The position numbers and the translations under genes are program-made. Below the pieces are notes generated by a model. That model did no database searches. It had not been told where the DNA came from and was given only the letters and a program-made list of their open reading frames with translations. This document shows, one piece after another, positions 53,401 through 64,000 of a DNA stretch of 64,000 nucleotides; within the stretch, counting starts at the first letter, position 1; every line of letters starts with the position of its first letter. Source of the DNA: Adenanthera pavonina (lineage: Eukaryota; Streptophyta; Magnoliopsida; Fabales; Fabaceae); NCBI GenBank assembly GCA_026686845.1, contig JAIVEN010000013.1:206001-270000 (forward strand), in the 5' to 3' direction.

Positions 53401-56400
53401 ATGAGTGTCAAAAATTGAAATGATAGTGTAAATCCCCTGAAGATGAGTGTCAAAAATGGGTGAGATAGTTGAAATTTGTAATTTAAATTTTCCTTCATCA
53501 GTGTGAAACGGGGGAAGATAAGTGTCAAAAACCGAAATGACAATATAAAACCCCTAAAGATGAGTGAAAAAAATTGGGTGCAATACTTAAAATTTATAAT
53601 AAGTGAATTTTCCTTGAGGATTTCTAATTTTTTACACTCATTTTCAATAGTTTTATTTTGTCATTTTAGTAGTAGATACTTATCTTTCCTTGTTTCACAC
53701 TAATGAAGAAAATTCACTCACAAATTTTAGTTCTTGCGTCAAATTTTTGACACTCATCTTCAATAGTTTTATACATTTGTTTTAGTTTTTTATATTCATC
53801 TTCTCCTATTTCACATTGATGAAGAAAAAATCACCTACAAATTTCAACCATCGCACCCAATTTTTGACACTCATCGTTTAGGGTTTTACGCTATCATTTA
53901 TGTCTTTGACACTTATCTTCTCCCATTTCACATTGATTAAGGGTATTTTAGTAATTTTGGTTTCAATTTCTGATGAGTCAAGGACATTAGATCCATTATT
54001 GATATTTTGCAAAGTTTTAGTATGCTATTAGGATTTATTCAAGATTTTGGTCCATAACCATTATTCCCTCTTATCATTTTCTTTGTTTTTTTCCTTTTAA
54101 CTTGAGGAGAGGGATTTCAGTTGCTATACTACTAGTCCTGAATCATGAAACTTGAAATGGGTAGCTTGATAATGTTTCATTAGGATGTTTATTCTTTTCA
54201 ACTAGTCATGTGCATATTTTTGGTAGTTTTTGAGTAGAGCTGTGTGGACTTTCACTTTATAATTTTCTTTTTTTAAAACTTTTGTCCTTTATTGTAAATG
54301 TTTTATCTTATCGTTCTAAATTTTGCTAATTAATACATTGCTACCGTGCGTTTCTCTTTCTTAGCTGCTCCTGGAACTATTATACATACATGTGCGCATG
54401 CACACAACACGTTCTGGGTATTGAGATCAGAAAACATTTTATAATCTGCAGTAGCTCTTCATTTTTGTTCAACAAAAGTTTCATGATATGGTTAATAAGT
54501 TTTTATTTTTCCCCTTCTTCCTGTTTTGCTTGTGTCTTACTTTGATGGGCTTCCCTTTCCTTGCATTCATTGGCCTCCACCTGCTTTAACTTTTAAGCCT
54601 GGCATCCTGGCATCCAAGAGGGAGCTGCTGACTGGGATGAGGATTGGGATAAGCTTGAAGACGAAGGTATGCCAAAATAACCCTAATTAATCTTGTTGAT
54701 CTGTTAATTACTATTTTCTTTTAGATGAAACTCATATACTTGCTCTTATATACTTAATATACTTTTATCCAAGTAACTAATGAAATGTGTTCTTTATTTT
54801 ACAACTCATGAAACCCTGGTAACTAACAGTATTTAAAAGAGAGAGAGAGCCCAATCCCAAACACAAGAACGCCACCATGAACAATACCATCTATACCCAA
54901 AACTTAGTAGGCAAGTACTGGCTACAAGGATCATTCCAAGCATTGATATAGGAGATTGCACTATCTTTCAATTCTTATAATTTGACTTTTATCTGCTTAT
55001 AGTAGATTGAAGTAGTTGTTCTCACTTAGGCCTAACTGAATTGAGGTTAGAAAATCATATTATCGGAAGGAACGCCAATAAGTTCAGCGACTCCGATTCT
55101 TGGAAATATAATTTAGAGGAAATTGATTGTAAATGCACAGAGAAGTCAAATGGGTACACGCGGTTAAGAGAGAAATTAGAGGGGAGGGGAAATAAGGTTG
55201 AGCAAGGGTCTCAAAGTGTGAAGCTGAGACCTGAGACAATGACGCGAACATTGTCTAAGACTGCAGCATTGGTGGGTTTGGCTGTGGCGGCAGCAGCAGT
55301 GGGTTGGAAAAAAGGAAGAGAGAGAGAGAGGGAGGGAGAGGAAAGAGGAGTGGTGAGAAAGCAGAGGGAGAGAAGAGGATAGAGGTGAGGGAGAAGACAG
55401 AGAGAGGGAGGTTCTAAGTAGAGAAGGTGTTTGTATAGATTCTTGCTTTCTTTTTATTAAATAAAAAAAGTAAGTTAGCAGAGTTTGATGAGTTGAAAAG
55501 AATACTTGTTATCAGTTTATTAGATAAGAGTATGTTGAGTATACAAAAACGAGTGATTAAGTTTTGTCCTTTTCTTTTTTTGGGGGGGGGGGGGGTTGGG
55601 TGTGTGCACACACTTTGGGAAATTTACTGATAAGATTGAGAATTGTGTTTAGAATTTTACAAAATCATCAAATTATCTTATTTGACCTATGTTGTCATCT
55701 AATGAGCACATGGACACACACATGCTCACACGTCTGTGCCTGTGTGCACGTACAGTTTAAGTAAAACAAGAAGTTCTATTAGAAAGTGAAGAATCTACAA
55801 CTAGCTTAGGGAAAAGAAATTCCTCAAACCGGAAAAGACATGACCAGCTCAAAGCAACACATGGTAACGAAATGCCTAATAGTGTTAGTGAGCTGTTCAA
55901 TCTCTTTGTATATCAGATAAGGAGTTTCCCTTAAAAAGATTATTTTCTAAGCTTTAAAGGGATCTGACTTTCTATTACAACCAATTCGTACCCAAATGAT
56001 GCACATAATAAGGTGCTTGTATTGAAATGCAATATACTCTTTGATTAAAGTTGAAAAAAATTAGAATGGACTGAAAACTGTGCCTATGTGTTCCTTGATG
56101 ATTTTCATACAATGCGTACCCATATATGTACATGAATGACCTTAGCCGGTGTGGAGGAAATCGCTCTAGATCTCTGACCATATGGGAGAAGAACTGGGTA
56201 AAAATAAAACTGTAACAGCTATAATAGAATCAAATTTGAAATCAGATTTAACTAAATTCAAATTTGAAACTTATTTCTTCGTGGAAAATTAGGGATTCCA
56301 CACTTCCCCTGATGGAAAATTGAAGATTTATGCCAGTGGAAAAAATAATATTTGATTTAGTTGTTTTTTTAAATTATTTTGATTATCTTTTAGAAATTTA

Positions 56401-59400
56401 ATTAGAATTAGAATTTTATTTTTAGCTTTTAGGAATATTTTATTTTTTAATTAAATTTTATCTTTTGTTTATATTTAAAATAATTTAAAGAGTCTTGATA
56501 GCGGAAGACTCTAGTTAGGATTAGAATTTGAGTTCTATAAATAAAAATCATGACAACTTAGGCCTTAGTTGTTGATTTGAATAATATTTGAGAATTTTTC
56601 AGTGATTTTTCTTTCTCCCTCAAACACTTAGACTTCTCCCTCCACTTCTCCATATCTCTCTCGCTTATCTTTCCCTTGTCCTGCACCACCCCCTCAAGCT
56701 AGGGAGAATATATCCATTATACTCAGCTGGGAAAAGTGATTATCAAATTGAGTTTTGGGCAATGCTTCAGTTAGCACATCGGCTGTTTGCTGGTGCGTGA
56801 GAGTATGAGACAGGCAAAGCTTAACGCAACTCCTCAAAAGGTTATGTACACATTTGTGGTAAACATTAGGAAGTGTGCAATTTCGAGATGTCTATTCTAT
56901 CGCTCAAGCAATATCATTTTGTTCAGGTGTATAGGCACAAGAACTTTCATTGATGATACCTTTTTCAAGGAAAAATTGGACTAGGATAGAATTCAAATAG
57001 TCATGTACATTATCAGTTCTGACTACCTGAATTAGAGCATGAAATTGAGTTTGAACCATGGTATAAAATGTTTGAAAATGGGTACAGTTTCAGTCTCATT
57101 TATGAATAGTCAAGTGAACTTCTTTTAAGAATAAGTAAGTTACTTGATGAACCTTGGAGCAGATCCTATTTATGTCTTCAATTCACTTAAGGCTTGTGAA
57201 AGGCCAAAAAAGGAATTTCCAAGATCTCTTTCCTAGTCAATCAGTTCCCACAGGCAGATTGGGCCCAAAATGTCTACAGTGTGGGCCTCATCCTGGCTCT
57301 CTCTATATCCTAATTTAATTTGTCATTAGGTGCTTTTGTTGTAATTGCTTTCACGCACTGGTCGACGTAAGATTTCACTTACCAGAAATTGACAACGCCA
57401 ATTCTTCAATGGCAAAGAGAAAAGGCTTTAATTTAAAGCTCAAGAAAAGTACAAAGGTTTTTTATTAGAGTAGGATGCCAAAACTTTGTGGCAATAGGAA
57501 GTCTTTGTGGTGTTTTGCTGTATTCTTGTATTTTTTATTAAGAAGGAAAATAAACACTTTCAAGGGTGTGTCTCACTACTCCACTTATACTGGGGACAGG
57601 ATAATAGTTATGGTTTCCCTTAGTGTTCCTTTTTGTTCTGTCTTCAAAAGACCGTGATTGCTTTATTCTGTGTCTCTTTTTTTATGAGGATTGAACATTT
57701 TTCTCTTACTATAGATATAGATTTTCCTTTTCTATCAAAAGAATAATGTTCTAACTTGGTGCTAAACTAGAAGAGTTGGAAGATGCTGGTTTGTTTTTGG
57801 CTTTATCTGTAATAGTCTCAGCACTATAATCTTGTGGATCTTAACTCTGTCACGGCATCTGTTTGCCCTTATCCCCTTATCCCTCTTTCTTTACATGTAG
57901 TTTGCTAGTTCATGCTTTTGCTAAATCATTGGACATTTGGAATAAGGTTTTTACAATGTGAATAAGAAAGCCTTATTAGATTCACAATTAGGCTAGTATA
58001 GGAGGAGTCAGTCAGACATGATAGATTACTGTCAAAATTTGCAAAGACCTCAAAATCTGGGTCTTTGGTGAAGAGAAAGCTAAAACAGGAGTTGCTACTT
58101 TCGGTTGTTACCACTTGCCAGACCTATTGTGCCGGGGGGTATGATAGAATAAATCTTTTTCTTGGTGTGGTTGCAAGGATGGTTCAAGAGCTAGCAATTT
58201 AAAATATAATGTTTTTCTTGATTTAAACCTATTGTGCCAGGGGCTATGATATTGGTGCATGTAAATTGTTAATAACTTGTTTTCTTGTCTGCATTTTTTA
58301 TCCACTTTTTAAGGTTGAATATAATTGTACAAACTTGATTATTTACCATACCTTCATCTATCAGGATTCACTTTCGTCAAAGAGCTCACGCTGTGTGTGG
58401 AAAACATATTAGCACCTCCAAAACAAAAAATGGTATCAGCTGTGCACAGGAAAGCTTCTGTTGTTGACGATCAAACATCCGCAGCTTCAGCTGAGAGTGA
58501 TGATAAGTCAGATAAGCTTCAGACTGCTGAAGAGCATGCAGTTGAAAATGGATCTGTTCACAGTAAAGGTGAAAATGAGTCAGCAGTAAGTGCTCCTAAC
58601 AGTCCATTTGCTAGGAGTGCCATGGGAAGCCCCACAAGGGACTCTGCCGAATCTAATATTGGAAAGAACACTGGCGAAGATAATTCACCACTTGATCAAG
58701 AGACCATACAAGAAATCCATAGGTATGGTTTTTAGGACCGATGCATTAGTTTTTCATCTAGTGGTTGGTAGCTCATTATAAAATTTTTGAAAGGCATGCT
58801 CCATTTTTCTTAGTTGTTCTTGGAGAACTGCTCATACTTTGTGTAATTTTGGATGCTTGTATTAATCTTCATCTTTAATATATGATGCATTACAAAGGTT
58901 TTAGACCATCAAATATCCTTATGTTAATTGGAGCTGAATTTCATTGCTATCAACTTTGATGTGTTTCTTTGTCATTTTTTCTCATGATAGAGGTCTTATG
59001 GTCCTGCAGAAGAATTATTAAATATTGTTTTGCATATGCAGTGATCATGGTGGTGTCAGGTCTGTGTTTTCTGGTGACAAAATTTTTGATGAACCAAGTT
59101 GGGGAGCCTTCGACACTAATGATGATATTGACTCAGTCTGGGGATTCAATTCTAGCAGCACTGCCAAGGTGGTTGGAAAAATTCTTGAACCTATCCTATG
59201 CAATTTTCTTTCCATCTGAAAACTTGTACATTTACATTGCTTGAATACTCCCTTCTTTTTTCTTCTTTGTGACTTGAATGCTCACTTTTTTATTCTTCTT
59301 TGTTACGCCTGGTAGTGGCTATAGTTGTTGTTGTTTCCCTGTTTCCCTTGAGAGATCAGCAGAATAGCACCTTGATGGGGCATGTTGGCTTGTCCCATGT

Positions 59401-61031
59401 CAAGTTTGTGCTGAGTGGTGAGTACTTGCTCAGGCAAACGGCTTTAAAAGTTGAGTACTTCCTTCAGGCCTTTTTATAAAATACTTTTAACCAACTTCAC
59501 ACATATTAATAAAGTTGGTTAATAGTGGTTAACTTATTTTGTCTAAAATTTTAATTTTTTTTCAAAATTATCCTTATTTAATAAAGTTCATTGAATTAAT
59601 GTTATTTTATCTTAATCACTCTATATTTAAAATTAACCCATCTCTCCTTTTGACTTTTTAACAAATTGTGATCTGCCTCCTTGGATTATTTAAACCAAAG
59701 CTAGAAAAGTACATGAAGCGGCAAATACATTAATGTGAAAATATGGGTGGGAGGTCTCCTTTTCTCTTTTTCTGAACCTGGCAGCAGCAGGAAGTCAACA
59801 AGCTAATAGTAGTAATTGGTGACTCATCCTATACAAGAGGGAAGTAATTGCATGCACTTTTCCTCTCCAATGACACTTAATACTATATCATTAATTGCTG
59901 GTGTTATTCCAAATTAATAGTAATTGCAGAGTATTAGATAAAGGGCATTTTAGGTAACAAAAATTAATGATTGAGACAATTCCGAAAGTATTTTATATTA
60001 AGGACAAAAAAAGTTTTCAAAAAGTATTTTATGAAAAGGACCGGAGGGAGTACTTTTTTGGACATTGTAGTTGATGAATGTGTATGTAATAGTTGAAGAG
60101 AAAATAATTGTATATTGTGTAAATAGTGGACGCGATGAGTTGGGGTTGGTGGTTATTGAATGTTTAATTTTTAAATAAAAGGTCTGTATTAATCTGGATT
60201 GGCTGATTTGCTTACACCATAGTTATGCCTATTGAGCTATTATGATTTGAGCATGAGGAATTTAGAGCTTGCAGGAGATTTCCTGCTTCAGGGTGCTGGT
60301 GGAAAATGTGTAATAATAAAAGCTTCTTGTTTAGGCATGCTTGATACCAGGTACTTAATCATGGTAAATGATGGGGAAATGAGAAAGCACAATATAATCT
60401 GAATGAGATTAGATCCGCAGGCAAGATATGGAAGAAGAATTTATTCTAGGTGTGATATGGTGTCAAGTGATACCCATTCTGTTGAACCCTCACCGTCTAT
60501 TAGGGTCCTTGGTCTTATCAATTCAAGTTGATTGTATTTTACATGTTTGATCATTAGGTTTGTACTCTCATTCTATTGATCACTCTCTTGGACATGTGAT
60601 AGGACACTGGTCTTGATAGAGCTGGAGACAACTATTTCTTTCATTCTGAGGAATTGGGCCTCAACATCATTAAAACTGGTTCACCACAGGCGGGTGATCC
60701 CCACCAGAAGAGCAGTAGATTCAGATTTGATGATTCTGTTCCAAGCACGCCTCTTTTCAGTTCAGGCACCTCCCCGCAGAGATCTAGAGAGTGGTCAGAG
60801 CCTGCTTTTGACAACTCAGGATTTGATTCTTTCAGCACACATGACGGTGGATTTTTCCATTCGCGGGATACACTGGCTCGATTTGATTCTATTCGTGGCA
60901 GTAGAGATTTTGACCAGGGTCATGGCTTTCCAGCTTTTGATGACTCGGATCCTTTTGGCTCTGGACCGTTTAGGTCATCTTCTGAGAGTCAAACGCCACG
61001 AAGTGGTTCTAATAGTTGGAGCGCATTTTAG
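47457..61031 (+). CDS. EH-domain endocytosis protein, AtEH1/Pan1-AtEH2/Pan1-like (13 exons, 1018 aa)
   Basis: Exons read from sequence: 47457-47606, 48632-49685, 49988-50194, 50294-50523, 51084-51158, 52085-52156, 52239-52337, 52461-52532, 53018-53132, 54598-54666, 58365-58722, 59042-59168, 60603-61031. All introns are GT-AG and phases join without a stop; total 3057 nt. Residues about 8-100 form EH domain 1, with EF-hand loop DLDRDGRISGAE (22-33) and a degenerate second loop. Residues 100-360 are Ser/Pro/Thr/Gln-rich and disordered. EH domain 2 (about 366-450) has loops DTDRDGKITGEQ (378-389) and DQDNDSMLSLRE (412-423). A coiled coil follows (about 535-690), then an acidic Trp motif DWDEDWDKLEDEG (703-715) and a C-terminal tail with a DPF motif (992-994). 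Plant homologues are TPLATE-complex subunits in clathrin-mediated endocytosis and actin-linked autophagy. Length is close to Arabidopsis AtEH1/Pan1, but I cannot choose the paralogue. Start ATG has G at -3 and +4. Confidence 0.93.
47607..48631 (+). other. Intron 1 of the EH/Pan1-like gene
   Basis: A phase-0 GT-AG intron of about 1 kb that splits EH domain 1 between the first EF-hand helix pair and the second. T-rich, as usual for plant introns. I see no transposon or conserved element in it. Confidence 0.85.
49850..49896. repeat. GA-rich microsatellite in intron 2
   Basis: A gggaga/gagaga-type low-complexity tract in intron 2 (49686-49987) of the EH/Pan1-like gene. Probably length-variable. 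Confidence 0.75.
53247..54071. mobile_element. Mutator-like foldback MITE in intron 9 of the EH/Pan1-like gene
   Basis: An 825-bp long-inverted-repeat element. The left end (gggaatgatagttatggacc) matches the reverse complement of the right end, and the similarity continues inward for well over 100 bp, through the motif around 'aatcaatgtgaaat..gagaag' near both 53380 and 53930. It is flanked by a perfect 9-bp direct repeat, ttatcattt (53238-53246 and 54072-54080), the target-duplication length of Mutator elements. The inner part repeats a 'gatgagtgtcaaaaa' type motif several times. No transposase frame, so it is non-autonomous. It lies wholly between the exon 9 donor and exon 10 acceptor. Confidence 0.85.
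54667..58364 (+). other. Intron 10 of the EH/Pan1-like gene (3.7 kb, transposon-loaded)
   Basis: By far the longest intron of the gene, phase 1, GT-AG. It holds GA-rich low-complexity sequence (about 55310-55400), a 15-base poly-G run near 55581-55595, an antisense Copia remnant (56211-57330) and a short imperfect direct repeat (cctattgtgcc.gggg) at about 58121 and 58229. The exon 10/11 join is supported by phase and by continuing the acidic segment into a Ser/Asp-rich tail. Confidence 0.8.
56211..57330 (-). mobile_element. Ty1/Copia retrotransposon remnant, antisense in intron 10
   Basis: Read on the minus strand, about 57240-56850 resembles Copia integrase (VVRTDNVHDYLNS, then FFLEKGIINESSCAYTPEQN). 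After an internal deletion this runs into the RNase H C-terminus (LTHQQTADVLTEALPKTQF) ending in a stop at 56694. A purine-rich tract (aggggg type) follows at 56681-56693. Next comes a 475-bp LTR-like segment, 56211-56685, with TG and CA ends. The reverse transcriptase, gag and second LTR are not seen. Several in-frame stops show it is dead. Confidence 0.75.
59169..60602 (+). other. Intron 12 of the EH/Pan1-like gene
   Basis: A phase-0 GT-AG intron of 1434 bp, of which about 590 bp is the Stowaway-type MITE. The remaining sequence is T-rich with nothing else recognisable. Confidence 0.8.
59458..60050. mobile_element. Stowaway-type (Tc1/mariner) MITE in intron 12
   Basis: A 593-bp element bounded by TA dinucleotides (59456-59457 and 60051-60052). 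The left end cttccttcaggcctttttat pairs with the right end, whose reverse complement is ctccctccggtccttttcat, and both continue into ataaaatactttt. This terminus and TA target site are typical of plant Stowaway elements. Noncoding. Confidence 0.82.
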
Positions 61032-61677
61032 TGTGGCCTTGTGGTTAACCATACCGTACGAGCATTATCATGTCTTTTTGCCTTTGACAGCGGCTTCTAT
61101 TGGAGTGATTTGTCCGTGTTATTATTTGGGATCTCTTAATTGTAATGTATCATTTTGTATTTAATAGTGAATTTCTTCTTCCCGGCTTCTTTTTTTTATT
61201 TGCCTTTTGGGTCTTGGGAGGATGGGGGATTGTGTGGATCTCTACGCCTTTTTTTTTTAAATTTATTTTTAATAGAATGTGAAATTTTGTTTATATTTTC
61301 AGCTTCCTGGTTGAGATTTTCCCTCAAGTCACCTTGAAGGGAATAATGTGCTTATCAGAAGCAATGACTTTAATATACGGGGTGTTTACATGGTAACTGT
61401 CCATATCACTTGTGTACAACATATTATAAGTCGTTTGGTTCAATTACTGGGAATTAATGTTGTAATGTGAAGCGTTTGAGGAAATGTAGTGAGAGGATAA
61501 TTATATGAGAATTTGTTTAGCATGACAAATGATAAAAAATGAGAGGATGATATTTATTTTTATTAAATAAAAATAATAAAAAATATATATAAATGTGAGT
61601 ATTTTTTTGCTCTTGGTTAAAAAAAACAAAAACCCTCCCTCTCTTGTCATTCTCTTCCTAAAGGCAGAATCATCGCT
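61032..61677 (+). other. 3' flank and presumed 3' UTR of the EH/Pan1-like gene
   Basis: T-rich sequence after the stop codon, with AT-rich near-upstream polyadenylation-like stretches (for example around 61155-61165 and 61265-61275). No further coding exon is seen; the protein ends in the family's Asn-Trp-like terminus (SNSWSAF). The true cleavage site cannot be read from sequence alone. Confidence 0.5.
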
Positions 61678-63505
61678 TGTTGGAGGTTGTATCCTAAGTT
61701 ATTCATTGTATTATGAATATTGTTTTTCATTATAAAAAAAGATATTTTTTTCTTATATTATTATATTGTTTGCATGTTTTCTTTATAATATTCCTGGATA
61801 AATTATTTTATCCTAAATGTCCCTATTCAATCATATTTGTGGGAACAATGAACTAATGCTAATATAATTTTGATTAATAATTATGTGATAATTATGTATG
61901 AAGATATAAATATAAATCATAGGCTCTTGTTAGAGAACAGGAGTTAGATCAACTCATCATAAGATAGCTACATGGATCAAGTCATAAGCATATCTCATAT
62001 ATAACCATGTCACTAAACCTTCAGACTTGAGATAATCATGGCTTCCTACAGGGGGAACACTATACTTTGGCAAAGTCAAAAGTCACATTTAATCAGAAGA
62101 TCATAAAGGCTATGATCGGGTATAGTGGAACTCGTGTGGAGAAATATGAATGATCAAGATGGAATTTGTCCCTCTAATTAATTGAGAGATATATTTGGGC
62201 CTCTCGATGAGTGAAATTGAGAAATGCATAGCCGTGCTCGAATGAAAAAGTTTCCATTTGTTCTGTCAGTCTGCTCGGAATGGTCGAGTAAAATGAGGAT
62301 GACGTTTCCATGCCTCATATTTAACCTATATATCATGAGACAAAAGGGATGTGATCGGGTTATATGATAGGTTGCATCGGATCACCGATCTCATATGATT
62401 TGGATAGTCACAGTATCTTGCTAAAGGCCACTTGGACTTGTGGGTCCAATAGTGTTATTAGCCCACTATCAACATCATATGGGCCTACAGGGTCACACAT
62501 AAGAACGGTCCAACTCGAGCTAGAATATCCAGATTCATTGAATCTAAAATATGTCTAGATTCAATGAATTTAATGTTCAATTTAAGGTGATAGAGTTATA
62601 TATATATATTTGATTAAAATTTGAAATATATATATGTTTGATATATTATATATTTGATATATATTTCAAAATATATATATTGTTCAAATTAATTAGTTTT
62701 AAATTTAATTTTATATAATACATTTAAATTTAAACTAATGTCATAATCTAAATTTGATTTAGATTCGATTCTAAATTTGAATTTAAACTAATAATCTACA
62801 TTTGATTTATATGATAAATTAAATTTAGATTTGATTCTAGATAAAAATTAGATAGTTAGTTTAAATTTAATTTATTAAATAGATTTAAATTCAAATTAAT
62901 CTATTTAATTAATATTTGATTTAGTTTAAATTATTGATTTAAATTAAACAAATATAAAATCATATCTATATGTTGATATAGACTAGGGTACAGAATACAA
63001 CACAATTTGAATCACCCTAAAGAGAAAGCGGCAGAGTGAGACTATACGGATGAATAGCGTATGGACAAATGACGAATAGTGTATGGACGTACGGACGAAT
63101 GATAAACAGTAAGACTATACGGACAGACAGCGGTTGTACAGATGAATAGCGAGGTTGTACTAACAAATAGTGGGCTGTACGGACGAATAGCGAGTTGTAC
63201 GAACAGGCGGTGGGTCTGTATAGACGAACAACGGTTGTATGGATAGATGGCGAGATTGTACGGATAGACAGCAGGCTGTACAGAGAGATGGCAAGACTGT
63301 ACGGGCAAACTGTGGGCTGTACGGATGAACAGCAAGGCTATATGGACAAACAGCGGGACTGTACAGACAAACAGCAAAAGTTGAATTGACGTACGGACAT
63401 TCACAAATAAAGGTGCTAGCATACCGTTCGAGTTAGACTCACTGTTTGCTTGGATACCAGTAGAGGGAGCTGACGAGTCTTGTATGTATGTTGAAATTCC
63501 CAACA
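61678..63505. mobile_element. Solo LTR, family B, with internal minisatellite
   Basis: 1828 bp from TGTTGGAGGT to ATTCCCAACA, flanked by tcgct (61673-61677) and tcgcc (63506-63510), matching at 4 of 5 positions. It shares the family B landmarks of 40826-43912 in the same order and orientation. It lacks the nested MITEs of that copy but carries a tandem array near its right end. It begins about 650 bp after the EH/Pan1-like stop codon. Confidence 0.78.
63040..63380. repeat. 20-21-bp minisatellite
   Basis: About 16 diverged tandem units with consensus like tgtacggacgaacagcgag, period 20-21 bp, inside the family B solo LTR. Because the period is often a multiple of three, it gives artificial repeat-peptide open frames on both strands; these are not genes. 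Confidence 0.88.
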
Positions 63506-63510
63506 TCGCC

Positions 63511-64000
63511 ACCATTTCATCACACCATCATTCTCCTTCCCCATCACCCAAATGACCAATGACCATGGATAAATAGTAGACAAGCTAATAAAAATAAAAC
63601 ACACACAAAGATTTGGTGTTTGTGATGGGAAGTTGAAGGTGCTACCGTTGTCTGGTTGTCGTCCTAGATCTGGTTCCAAGCTTCATCACTAGATTGTTGC
63701 CTCCATCATCTGGAAGAGATCTTGAAGGGTGGATTACTATTGAAGGGGAAGAAGTCATCTAGTCTTCATCACGATTGAAGTCTGGAAGAGATCTAGAAGG
63801 GTAGGCCTCCATTGGAGGTGCTACTATAGTTTGGTCTTCATCATGATGGAGGAAGCTCTAGATTTCGATGGTGCTCGGTGGAGGTGAAGAACAAGAATGA
63901 TGCGGTGATTGAGGTCGCTTGAGGTGGAGGACACTAATGGTGGAAGTCGTCAAAGGTGGAGGTCTTGATGGTATGGTAGTAAGGAAGAAAGATGATGCTA
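63511..64000. other. Window end, no gene supported
   Basis: Contains a short near-duplication: tctggaagagatcttgaagg at about 63708 and tctggaagagatctagaagg at about 63781. No open frame of note; any gene here would continue beyond the window. Confidence 0.4.

Noticed and set aside
55041..55382. 113-codon frame in intron 10
   Set aside because: Arg/Glu-rich tail comes from GA-repeat sequence; no domain and wrong phase for the EH/Pan1-like exons.
55564..55611. Poly-G run (also near 9341 and 51807) as a telomere-like or G-quadruplex locus
   Set aside because: Simple homopolymers, not TTTAGGG repeats; likely slippage and prone to sequencing error.
63040..63380. Regular repeats considered as a CRISPR array
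   Set aside because: Units are contiguous and diverged with no spacers, and the genome is a plant's.
63042..63515. 157-codon minus-strand frame with repeated Tyr/Ser/Arg-rich peptide
   Set aside because: It is produced by the 20-21-bp minisatellite and shows no domain; a plus-strand frame over the same array is equally artificial.

Overview
This window is nuclear DNA from a flowering plant, most likely a eudicot. The evidence is AT-rich, transposon-filled intergenic DNA, GT-AG introns, a plastid-targeted plant-type homoserine kinase, and a plant EH-domain endocytosis protein. I could not assign a species. Only two intact protein-coding genes are supported. (1) An intronless homoserine kinase (HSK) on the minus strand, 17551-18666, 371 aa, from the threonine/methionine pathway. 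(2) A 13-exon AtEH1/Pan1-AtEH2/Pan1-like gene on the plus strand, 47457-61031. I reconstructed it exon by exon with consistent splice phases to a 1018-aa product, a subunit type of the TPLATE endocytic complex. The two genes have no evident functional link.

Layout. 1-17 kb: a 2.3-kb solo LTR with a perfect 5-bp target duplication (1196-3529), a decayed RTE-type LINE split in two (about 7130-7925 and 11495-12250), a Tourist-like MITE lying between the two LINE parts (9218-10068), and Stowaway-type MITEs near 13.5-14.5 kb, one of which carries a nested Tourist-like element. 17-19.5 kb: HSK, bracketed by a 131-bp LINE tail with a perfect 17-bp target duplication on its 3' side and a Tourist-like MITE about 210 bp upstream of its start codon. 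19.5-30 kb: L1-type LINE and RNase H remnants plus two small Stowaway-like elements. 30.6-33.7 kb: a second, longer copy of the first LTR family. 36-39 kb: another MITE and a composite of inverted and direct repeats. 40.8-43.9 kb: a solo LTR of a second family holding a hAT MITE that itself holds a Stowaway MITE. 47.4-61 kb: the EH/Pan1-like gene, whose introns contain a Mutator-like foldback MITE, an antisense Copia remnant and a Stowaway MITE. 61.7-63.5 kb: a second solo LTR of that second family, containing a 20-21-bp minisatellite.

I saw no CRISPR array, operon, rRNA, or tRNA gene I could support, and nothing amounting to a new molecular system. The most distinctive content is the precisely dated-by-nesting transposon layers, transposons placed tightly around HSK and inside the EH/Pan1-like introns, and the 37.7-38.8 kb composite repeat. 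All calls come from reading the sequence; no database search was run.
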